From Terriglobia bacterium (GTDB taxonomy: Bacteria; Acidobacteriota; Terriglobia; UBA7540): a stretch of DNA of 64,000 nt. The number at the start of each line of letters is the position of its first letter. The stretch's first letter is position 1. The DNA lies in NCBI GenBank assembly GCA_020072655.1, contig JAIQGH010000007.1, forward strand, positions 1 through 64,000, given 5' to 3'. Shown in pieces: positions 1 through 7,174 of the stretch. A program made the position numbers and the translations under genes. The notes under the pieces are model-generated. The model saw only the letters and a list, made by a program, of their open reading frames with translations, searched no databases and was not told where the DNA came from.

Positions 1-2806
1 TGAACGTGAGATCCGTATCCTCGGCCAGGGTATCCGGGGAGAGCCCGCCACATTCCCGGACAACCTCGGCGCGCCACGCCCCTACCGCGCCGGGCACCAC
101 GGGGATGCAGTTGAGAAGGTGGAAGGCGCGCTTCTCGAGGTTCTGACTGGTGATGTATTCGAGGGCTTGCCAGCGCGTCAACCAACTGTTGCGGTTGCCG
201 ACTTTCACGTTGCCGGCCACCGCCGCCACCCGCGGATCCGCAAAATGGCGAACCAGCTTGGAAATCGCGTCGGGGGCAATGGAGGTATCGGCGTCAATCG
301 TGATGATGACTTCGCCGGTAGCCTGGGAAAGAGCCAAATCGAGCGCGGCGGGTTTGCCGCGATTCGGTTGACGATGCACTTGCACCCGCGGGTCGTCGTG
401 GAACGCCTCGCGAAGCCGTTGACTGGTCTGGTCGGCCGACCCGTCGTCCACGACGATGACTTCCTGCAAGGGATAGTCCGAGTTCAGGGCCGCGCGCACG
501 GTTTCCACAATGGTTTCTTCTTCGTTGTACGCCGGGATCAGGACGCTCACGCGCGCCCGGAACGGTGCGGCGCGAGGGGAGGTGGGACGGAATTTCTCCA
601 CGAGCGCCAGCACGCCGACGATCAACGCGCGGGCGCTCACCAGCCCGATGCCGATGACGAAGACAGTGGCAATCAACCAGCGGAGCCAATGATACAGGTT
701 GAAGATGAAGCCGTCGGCGCGCGCCAGCCACCTCTCTTCGCGGCTCAAGGGAGGCATCACTTGGGCCCGCGTCTGGCCCAGCAGCTCGGAGACCGAGACG
801 AGCTGGAAGCCCCTACTGCGCAACGCGTCGATGATCAGCGGAAGCGCTTCGACGGTACGGGAGCGATTCCCACCGCCATCGTGCATCAAAATGATGTTGC
901 CCTTTCTCGCCAGGGCCTGGTCCAGCACGCGCGAGACGATGGTCGCCGCCGGCGGGGGCGGGCTGCCGTCCAGTTCCCCCCAGTCGCGCGGGTCGATGCG
1001 CGCCCCCACGATGATGTAGCCCAGACTTTGCGCGAGGGGCAGCAGGGCGACTTCGTCGGCGGACTCGGGCTGGTGGTCCACGCCGTAAGGGGGGCGAAAC
1101 AGGAGCGTTTTGGTCCCCAGAAAGCTTTCCAGGAGCCGTTCGGTGAGTTTCAACTCGAGGGTGAGCTGCGTTGCCGAGGCTTCATCGAAATGCGAGTGGG
1201 TATAGGTGTGGTTCCCGATCTCGTTGCCTTCGGCGTAAGTGCGGCGCAAGACGTCCGGCGCATTGTTGGCGGCCAGGCCGGTAACAAAGAACGTGGCTGG
1301 GACACCCTTCGCCTTCAGGATGTCGAGAATGGCGGGAGTAAACCGTGGATCGGGCCCATCGTCAAAAGTGATGGCAATCTTGTTGCGGGCGTTTCCCAAC
1401 TGATCGATTCGGTAGGAAAGCGGAAAGTTGGTAACGCTCTCGTCCACGATTGTGTCGGAGGCGGGATCATAGCGAATCGTTCGCTCGCCCTTCTGCGGCG
1501 TAGCGGTGATCCTCCAGATGTCGCCGTCGCCCTCTAGAATCAAGTCGGGCCCGGGCGGAATTTGCTCGAGTTGTGCCCGCACGCTGTCGGTGGGACGCGT
1601 GGCATCCCAGATGGACCACAACGAGGGGTCCTCGGAACCCAGACGCCACAGGGCGGTGCCTCGAACCCCCAGATGTTCCGCGGCCCGGAGCTGGTTGTAG
1701 GCCGTGACGCCATCCAGCATCCACACTTGATGCGGGCGGTTTTTTTCATCTTCATAGGAGAAATGGGGATTCAGGGAATCGGCGTCAAACTCGATGGACC
1801 CCTCCGATTCCTGGGCGGTCACATTGGCCTGCTGGAAACTGATCGACAGCGCCGCGGGCGGCCGGCCGTGACGCGGCCCCTCCGTCCAATCGTAAGCGTA
1901 GTTGCCCACGGCGACGATCAGTTTCTCCCGGGGCACCAGGCGCAGGATCGCCTGCAGGTTCCGCACGAACCACTCCTGACTCGCGATCGGCCCGGCAGAT
2001 GAGGTGGTCCAGTGCTGATCGTAGTCCATCACGATGATCGCGTCGGCCTGCGTCGCGAAGAAAGCGAAGTCGTAAATGAAGTCGCCCGCCGGCAAGGTGA
2101 CCATCAGCTTCAGGTTTGCGGCATGGAGCGTAGCCGCGAGGTCCTTCGCGAATTGCCGGAAATCCGCCTGGCTCTTCTCCGGCACCTCTTCGAAATCCAC
2201 GACGATGCCCTGGGCATGCTGGCGGGCGGCGTAAGCGGCCAATTCGGAAATGAGGAGCGCGCGGGAGGCGGGGCTGGCCAGGAAGCCCGCCAGTTCCGGG
2301 ACGCGCCACTGGCTGCCGTCAAAATTGTTGACCAGCGGCATAATCGGCAGTTCGAGGTGGGAAGCCGTGAGCCAGGCATCGAGTTTGCGTTGATCTTCCG
2401 GGATCAGCCGCCCATCCGGCGAGATCGCGTGCAGGGCCTCGGGGATGAGCAGGTCGACTTGGTGGTGATGCTGTTCGAGCGCGGCCAAGCTGTTCGAGTC
2501 CCAACTGACGTAGAATGCCGCGCGCAAGGGATCGTAGCCCTCCGGCTCCTTGCCCAGGGCTGCGACCCGGCGGCCGCGCCCCGGGCGCTGTTTCAAGCGC
2601 TTCACGCGATGCCTCTCGCGCAAAGCGTGGAGCGCCGGGTGCGTTTCCGGCAGCAACAACTCCGGCAAGGCCGGGCTCTGCAGGATATTGAAAAAGAAGA
2701 TCAACAGCAGCAGGGTGAAGCAAACTCCGCCGATTTCCAGAATCCGCCGAGTCCAACGCCAGCGTTGCTGCCGCTCGTCGTAAAAAATCGGCTTGCGAAG
2801 ATCCAT
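1..2806 (-). CDS. Fused GH18-like / NodB polysaccharide deacetylase / GT2 glycosyltransferase (3'-partial)
   Basis: The gene begins at ATG 2806 and runs off the left edge, leaving about 935 codons. In order it has a basic N-terminus, a membrane segment (about residues 24-43), a GH18-like region with the acidic motif VVDFEEV (D204, E206), a NodB deacetylase domain with TFDDGPDP (D482-D483) and downstream His motif GNHTYTHSHF, a second membrane region (about 690-725), and a GT2 domain with IPAYNEEE and VVDDGSADQ (D787-D788). This order is known in large bacterial proteins that synthesise and modify beta-linked GlcNAc-type polysaccharides, with the catalytic domains on both sides of the membrane. 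The exact polymer is not readable. It is divergent from the gene at 2840, with only 33 bp between the starts. The C-terminal membrane part of the GT2 lies outside the window. Confidence 0.88.
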   Translation of the reverse strand, partial: MDLRKPIFYDERQQRWRWTRRILEIGGVCFTLLLLIFFFNILQSPALPELLLPETHPALHALRERHRVKRLKQRPGRGRRVAALGKEPEGYDPLRAAFYVSWDSNSLAALEQHHHQVDLLIPEALHAISPDGRLIPEDQRKLDAWLTASHLELPIMPLVNNFDGSQWRVPELAGFLASPASRALLISELAAYAARQHAQGIVVDFEEVPEKSQADFRQFAKDLAATLHAANLKLMVTLPAGDFIYDFAFFATQADAIIVMDYDQHWTTSSAGPIASQEWFVRNLQAILRLVPREKLIVAVGNYAYDWTEGPRHGRPPAALSISFQQANVTAQESEGSIEFDADSLNPHFSYEDEKNRPHQVWMLDGVTAYNQLRAAEHLGVRGTALWRLGSEDPSLWSIWDATRPTDSVRAQLEQIPPGPDLILEGDGDIWRITATPQKGERTIRYDPASDTIVDESVTNFPLSYRIDQLGNARNKIAITFDDGPDPRFTPAILDILKAKGVPATFFVTGLAANNAPDVLRRTYAEGNEIGNHTYTHSHFDEASATQLTLELKLTERLLESFLGTKTLLFRPPYGVDHQPESADEVALLPLAQSLGYIIVGARIDPRDWGELDGSPPPPAATIVSRVLDQALARKGNIILMHDGGGNRSRTVEALPLIIDALRSRGFQLVSVSELLGQTRAQVMPPLSREERWLARADGFIFNLYHWLRWLIATVFVIGIGLVSARALIVGVLALVEKFRPTSPRAAPFRARVSVLIPAYNEEETIVETVRAALNSDYPLQEVIVVDDGSADQTSQRLREAFHDDPRVQVHRQPNRGKPAALDLALSQATGEVIITIDADTSIAPDAISKLVRHFADPRVAAVAGNVKVGNRNSWLTRWQALEYITSQNLEKRAFHLLNCIPVVPGAVGAWRAEVVRECGGLSPDTLAEDTDLTF

Positions 2807-2839
2807 GGTTTTACTTAAACCTATCCCCCTCTCGAAAGC

Positions 2840-4258
2840 ATGTCAATGCACCTTCCTGCCAGCTTGCGAAAATACTCGTGGTTAGCCGCCGCCGGACTGG
2901 GCTTGGCCCTGCGCCTGTTTTTTGTTCTGCACTTCCCCTCTGAGGCGGGCGACACGCGGATGTACGAAGAACTGGCGCGCAACTGGCACGACCAGGGCGT
3001 CTATGGCCTCCTCCTCGAGGAACGGTTGACGCCCGTCGATACCCGAGTGCCGGGGTATCCGGCATTCCTTGTCGCAGTCTCCGCAGTCTTTGGCCAGTCC
3101 CGCCTGGCGGTGATGCTCTGCCAGGTTCTGCTCGATATGCTGACCTGCTTTCTGGCCGCGTCGCTGGCGGGCCGCCTGGCCTCGCCGGCTTCCCGGAAAC
3201 GCGTGGCCACCGCCGCCCTGTGGCTGGCGGCGCTTTGCCCATTCACTGCCAATTACACGGCAGTGGTGCTCACGGAAGTGCTGGCCACGTTTCTGACCAC
3301 ACTCGCCCTCTTGATCTTTGTAATTGCGTATGAGGGGCAGGACGTGTTCCGCGCCCGGATCGGAAAGCGTTCTTTCCGCCTCGGGCTATGGTTTGTCGGC
3401 GGCTTGGTAGTGGGGATGGGCACGCTGGTGCGCCCTGAAACGCCCTTGCTCGTCGTCGCTGTCACGCTTGCGCTGTGGGCGCGGTGGCGGAAGCCCGCCG
3501 ACTGGGCAAAGCTCTCGCGCGCCACCCTGTGGATGGCAGGGGGAGTGATCCTCGTGCTCCTGCCCTGGGGGGTGCGGAATTGGACTAGCCTGGGCCGCGT
3601 GCAATTTCTCGCGCCACGTTACGCGGAACAGCCCGGCGAATATGTGCCACGCGGCTTCTACGCGTGGACGAAGACGTGGTTGGTCCGCTTCCGGGACGTC
3701 TATCTGGTCGTGTGGAAAGCGGGGGAAGAACGCATCAACATGGAGGACTTGCCCCCCTCGGCGTTCGATTCCGGCCAGGAACGTGAGCGCGTGGAGGCCC
3801 TGCTTGGCAAGTACAACGAACACACGAGCCTGCCGCCGGCCTTGGACAGCGAATTCGCGCGCTTGGCCCGTGAGCGCACTGATCGTCACCCTTTGCGGAC
3901 CTATCTCTGGATTCCGTTGCTGCGCGCGGGGGTCATCTGGTTTACACCGCGCGTCGAGTTACTCCCCTACTCCGGGCATCTTTGGCCGCCCTCCCACGCG
4001 TGGGACGAGGATCCCGAAGACTTCCTTGTCACCTCTGGGCTCGGATTACTCAACCTCTTATATATCGCGATGGCAATTACGGGAGTTTGGAGAGATCGAG
4101 CCGGTCGCGGGATTGGGGTGTTGTTGTGCTTTCTCGTTTTGCGGACTGCGTTTCTTACTCAAATCGAGGCGCCCGAGCCGCGCTATACCCTAGTTTGCTA
4201 CCCGGCGATACTGGCACTGGCAAGCCTCGCATGGGACAGATTCTCTCGCGAATCGTGA
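2840..4258 (+). CDS. GT39/ArnT-like membrane glycosyltransferase
   Basis: This is a 472-residue polytopic membrane protein. The first membrane helix (about 13-32) is followed by the periplasmic motif AGDTRMYEELARNW, whose Asp fits the catalytic acidic residue of the PMT/ArnT (GT39/GT83, GT-C fold) superfamily. About ten further hydrophobic segments follow, with a soluble stretch around residues 265-345. Such enzymes transfer a sugar from a polyprenyl-phosphate donor to lipid, protein or glycan on the outer face of the inner membrane. The donor and acceptor are unknown. It shares a very short divergent intergenic region with the GH18-NodB-GT2 gene, so a joint role in envelope glycan assembly is plausible but inferred. 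The ATG start is the first in frame. Confidence 0.8.
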   Translation: MSMHLPASLRKYSWLAAAGLGLALRLFFVLHFPSEAGDTRMYEELARNWHDQGVYGLLLEERLTPVDTRVPGYPAFLVAVSAVFGQSRLAVMLCQVLLDMLTCFLAASLAGRLASPASRKRVATAALWLAALCPFTANYTAVVLTEVLATFLTTLALLIFVIAYEGQDVFRARIGKRSFRLGLWFVGGLVVGMGTLVRPETPLLVVAVTLALWARWRKPADWAKLSRATLWMAGGVILVLLPWGVRNWTSLGRVQFLAPRYAEQPGEYVPRGFYAWTKTWLVRFRDVYLVVWKAGEERINMEDLPPSAFDSGQERERVEALLGKYNEHTSLPPALDSEFARLARERTDRHPLRTYLWIPLLRAGVIWFTPRVELLPYSGHLWPPSHAWDEDPEDFLVTSGLGLLNLLYIAMAITGVWRDRAGRGIGVLLCFLVLRTAFLTQIEAPEPRYTLVCYPAILALASLAWDRFSRES

Positions 4259-4603
4259 CGAAAGGTGCTGGTCTTGACGCCGATCGGAGTCTGCGCTCGA
4301 CACCCTGAAGATCTGGCGGAGAGGCAAGGTCTGCACCGGACTGTGGCGGGGCAGGTTTCGATGCCGTTGGACAACTCCTCATACTGGCCGGTCTTCAGTC
4401 AACCCTACGCGTCACCCAGGACCTACCTGCCACAGGCCGGTCGGCTGCCGCGGCCAACGCCGATCACATCAGGCCGACGCTGTACCGTAGGGGCGAGATC
4501 GCGTCCACTCATCCCGAATCACATCGAATTAGTAGTACTGCAGCGATACAATCCACTAGGGAATCCGATAGGTAAAGTGCGTCTGCGGACGCGGGCGGCG
4601 TGA
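4259..4603. other. Non-coding stretch, nothing recognised
   Basis: About 345 bases lie between the glycosyltransferase and the damaged 5' end of the hydrolase gene. A 112-codon frame at 4265-4603 has no recognisable protein features and low-complexity arginine/proline-rich content, so I do not call it. No terminator, tRNA or clear promoter was seen. The stretch may hold remnants of the hydrolase's lost upstream region. Confidence 0.4.
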
Positions 4604-4732
4604 AAGGCGGCATGGGAGCAATGGCATGAAGCATCTGGGAAGACCCCGCCCTTCCGTGGGCCGCAGGGCGAGCCCGTTCCGGGCAGCATCGCGGAGATCA
4701 ACTATCTCCGGCTCGGCGGTCTCGATCAGTGG

Positions 4733-5620
4733 GTGATAATCCGTGGCGAGAGGCTCACCAATCCGCCGCTCATCCATCTGCACGGCGGGCCAGGTTTTGC
4801 GGAGACGCGCCTTTTTCGGCACTTCAATGCGCCGCTCGAGAAGAGCTTCACCGTCGTCTATTGGGGCCAGCGCGGCGCCGGCAAATCGTTCGACCGCAAG
4901 ATCCCCAAGTCCTCCATGACGACCGAGCAGTTCATCGCCGATCTGGATGAGCTGGTCGAAGCGGTATGCAAACCCGTCGGGAAGAACAAGGTCGCGATCT
5001 TCGGACACTCCTGGGGCTCTGCTCTCGGCGTGCTCTATGCCGCGCGCTTCCCAGAGAAGGTCGCGGCCTACGTCGGCAGCGGACAGATTGGCGACTGGCC
5101 GGCGGGCGAGTCGTCATCGTATGCCTTCGCGCTCGCCGAAGCGCAGCGTCGCAACAACCGCAAGGCCCTGAAGGAGCTGCGCGCCATCGGCCCGCCCCCT
5201 CACACCGTCAGCAGCTTGTGGACGGAGCGCACATGGCTCCAGCGCTTCGAGGGCCAGCTGGGGGGAAGAGCCCTGTGGAATGTGGGACGAATCCTTCTCG
5301 GCCGGCCGGAATCATCGGTCTTCGATCTGCCCAAGCTCCTGCGTGGCTTCCGGTTTTCTCTCGACGCCATGTGGGCGGAAGTGTCGACGCTGAAGCTCAT
5401 GAAGGCCGTGCCCGCGTTGCAGATGCCCGTCGTCTTATTTCTCGGGCGCCACGATCACTGGGTCCCCGCAGAAGTCAGCGTGGCCTATTTCGATGTGCTG
5501 ACCGCGGCGTCGAAGAGAATCGTGTGGTTCGAGGCATCCGGACACGAGCCGTTCGTCGATGAGCCCGCCAAGTTCAATGCAGCGATGGCGGAATTGGTGC
5601 GGCCAGTGATTGTTGTTTAA
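4733..5620 (+). CDS. Alpha/beta hydrolase, proline-iminopeptidase-like, 5' end damaged
   Basis: This is an alpha/beta-hydrolase fold protein (peptidase S33 / proline iminopeptidase-like). Visible parts are the oxyanion motif HGGPG, the nucleophile elbow GHSWGS, an acid-containing segment GRHDHW and the catalytic His in SGHEPF. The frame starts here at a GTG, but family-like sequence continues upstream in the same frame (SIAEINYLRLGG, from about 4682), including the expected first beta strand. No ATG, GTG or TTG lies between the in-frame stop at 4601 and 4733. Either the gene has lost its true 5' end (deletion or frameshift) or a start-proximal truncation is tolerated. The substrate is unknown. 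It has no operon partner. Confidence 0.65.
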   Translation: MIIRGERLTNPPLIHLHGGPGFAETRLFRHFNAPLEKSFTVVYWGQRGAGKSFDRKIPKSSMTTEQFIADLDELVEAVCKPVGKNKVAIFGHSWGSALGVLYAARFPEKVAAYVGSGQIGDWPAGESSSYAFALAEAQRRNNRKALKELRAIGPPPHTVSSLWTERTWLQRFEGQLGGRALWNVGRILLGRPESSVFDLPKLLRGFRFSLDAMWAEVSTLKLMKAVPALQMPVVLFLGRHDHWVPAEVSVAYFDVLTAASKRIVWFEASGHEPFVDEPAKFNAAMAELVRPVIVV

Positions 5621-6018
5621 GTCGTGACAAGCGTGAGGCTGGCTGGCGCCAGACAGGACAGAGAGGAACACAGCGAGAGATGATGATGCAGGTTCTTGCC
5701 TTTTGAGAGTCTCGAAAAATCAATAAGTTCCTCGTTTCCAGTACGCATGATTTGTTCGACTCCCCCCGCTTCCAAACTCACAAGCCTTGAACCACAGACA
5801 GATCACGGAGTAACTCCCCCCGCCCAAGCTCCCGTAGCGGAAGAACCGACACGAGCGGCGACACCACCTGAAAGGAGCTATGGCAACCTGCACTGGACTC
5901 AACAAGGAGCGCGGCGTATGCTCTCAGGCGAAGGATAAGCGCAATTCGAGAATCCCGGCTGAGATGTATCTGGGTCGGGATTTGAAATGGCACGGAAACC
6001 CGGCCAGGAGTTCGCACC
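5621..6018. other. Intergenic accessory stretch
   Basis: About 400 bases with no supported gene. The stretch holds a short tRNA/tmRNA-tail-like sequence at 5755-5773 (see separate entry) and low-complexity text resembling decayed repeats (around 5650-5680 and 5790). It ends in a plausible ribosome binding site (AGGAG, about 6004-6008) for the gene at 6019. Confidence 0.4.
5757..5769 (+). repeat. att-like short repeat, copy 1 (tRNA/tmRNA 3'-tail-like)
   Basis: CGACTCCCCCCGC is shared exactly with 6751-6763. The wider text (TTCGACTCCCCCCGCTTCCA) looks like the T-loop and acceptor end of a tRNA or tmRNA. The matching 5' half of an RNA is absent, so this is not a functional RNA gene. Confidence 0.4.
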
Positions 6019-6630
6019 ATGATTCGACGAGCTTGGCTCTTGCTCCTGCTTGTTGGGGTCTCGCCACTTCCGACCAAGGGTGGAGCGGATAAGGGAAAGG
6101 TTCTTTGCCCCCCGACGCTGGCGCGGGTCGAGAGCTACTGCGTGGACACGAGGAGATTGTCGGCTGATGAAGCTTACGTCGTAAAAGCGTTCTTGAAGAT
6201 GGAAGACAAGCCGAAGGGCATTCTGCAGAAACTGCGATGGAAGAGGATTGAAGATTGCGCCATATCCGAGGCGGACGTGACGATTAGGATTGAATTCCCT
6301 TTCCTGAACGCCACTGAATTGAGGGCCGGGGAGGTCCCGGACGTCGGCATTTCCCCGCGCGAGCCACGTGACCAGTCGGACGTTCGCATTTCCCCGCGCG
6401 AGCAAGGTGACTATTTCATGAAGGCGGTGCTTCAAGTACACGATAATTCCACCTCCAGGATGATATTTACGGTGGAGGCTCTTCCGCTCGATATCGATAG
6501 CGTTGAATCCGACCCGGTGATGAAGGGAACGAACCTCTACCAGCGGCGCCTTGACGCCCTGCGCCGTACTTTTGAGATGCTCATTCACGACCTCGGGCCT
6601 GTGCCGCCCACGACGAAGGAGGCCCGTTGA
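6019..6630 (+). CDS. Secreted protein of unknown function with a 13-residue internal duplication
   Basis: This 203-residue protein starts at ATG 6019 behind an AGGAG ribosome binding site. The N-terminus is a signal peptide (MIRRAWLLLLLVGVSPLP). I do not recognise the mature part. It has two Cys near the N-terminus (CPPTLARVESYC) and a mixed alpha/beta-looking body. Residues about 108-133 hold a near-perfect 13-residue tandem repeat (around ISPRE), encoded by a 39-bp DNA duplication at 6340-6417. The gene stands alone and is bracketed by two short tRNA-tail-like repeats about 1 kb apart, which hints at a small inserted cassette. Confidence 0.6.
   Translation: MIRRAWLLLLLVGVSPLPTKGGADKGKVLCPPTLARVESYCVDTRRLSADEAYVVKAFLKMEDKPKGILQKLRWKRIEDCAISEADVTIRIEFPFLNATELRAGEVPDVGISPREPRDQSDVRISPREQGDYFMKAVLQVHDNSTSRMIFTVEALPLDIDSVESDPVMKGTNLYQRRLDALRRTFEMLIHDLGPVPPTTKEAR
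6340..6417 (+). repeat. 39-bp imperfect tandem duplication inside the 6019 gene
   Basis: Two adjacent 39-bp units start at 6340 and 6379. They keep the reading frame and encode DVGISPRE and DVRISPRE segments. Confidence 0.75.
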
Positions 6631-6750
6631 GGAGACCTAGACCAGCAGTCAGGCGCATTGACCAGTCCCCCGGCAGCAAGTCAACAAGACTTTCAAGAAA
6701 GCAAAGCCTGACGAACTGGAGCATCTGTCCGCAGCAAGCGCGTGAGTTTG

Positions 6751-6763
6751 CGACTCCCCCCGC
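6751..6763 (+). repeat. att-like short repeat, copy 2 (tRNA/tmRNA 3'-tail-like)
   Basis: This is the same CGACTCCCCCCGC core as 5757-5769, here followed by CTCCACC as in the 3' end of many tmRNAs. The preceding bases do not form a convincing T-stem, so it is a scar rather than a gene. Confidence 0.4.
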
Positions 6764-6936
6764 CTCCACCTTGCTTGTCTAAAATCAATGACCTACGGGG
6801 ATTTCCCAACCTTTAGAACAGGCCACGAGCATTACTTTTCGTGAACATGCTGGTTCTAATTTCACGCAAGGCTAACCCCTCTGGCTTGGCGCTTCCGTGT
6901 TGTTCTTAAGGAACCGACTTGGCAGGCCGAATTTTG

Positions 6937-6952
6937 AGTTGCGATCGCAACT
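6937..6952. promoter_or_regulatory. Perfect 16-bp palindrome, possible operator
   Basis: AGTTGCGATCGCAACT is fully self-complementary and lies about 220 bp upstream of the sigma-54 activator gene. The binding protein is unknown. Confidence 0.4.
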
Positions 6953-7097
6953 GTCCTACCAGCAGCAAGTTGCAGCGAATCTAGCCACGCGGCGAACTGC
7001 CATCGCGATGGGAAAGTAGGCCAGAGCTGCCGTTAACTGACCAACGCGGCCCACGGCCTCTAGCGCGAGAATTGTGTCCAAATTGTCCGAAATGGCG

Positions 7098-7114
7098 TAC
7101 ACTTTCGGAGTGTA
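7098..7114. promoter_or_regulatory. Inverted repeat TACACT-N5-AGTGTA, possible operator
   Basis: This is a perfect 6-bp inverted repeat with a 5-bp spacer, 60 bp ahead of the TTG start at 7175. It is nested in an outer inverted pair AATTGT (7081-7086) / ACAATT (7122-7127). Autoregulation by the activator or control by another dimeric factor is possible. Confidence 0.4.
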
Positions 7115-7174
7115 AGGGCTTACAATTGGGATCAGGGCTACCTACTCACAACTTGCCACCTGGAGTGTGGGTTC

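Larger units (their letters stand above)
6631..7174. other. Long regulatory/non-coding region upstream of the sigma-54 activator
   Basis: 544 bases without a gene I can support. They contain the second tRNA-tail-like repeat (6751-6763), a perfect 16-bp palindrome (6937-6952) and a 17-bp inverted repeat nested in an outer AATTGT/ACAATT pair (7081-7127). Two separate palindromes ahead of a regulator gene suggest operators. Confidence 0.5.

Noticed and set aside
119-1537. 472-codon plus-strand open frame
   Set aside because: Antisense to the GH18-NodB-GT2 gene. The sequence is Arg/Gly/His-rich without domains, while the minus strand gives clear catalytic motifs.
6740-6775. tmRNA or tRNA gene
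   Set aside because: Only a 3'-tail-like sequence is present. The T-stem does not pair well and no 5' half was found.
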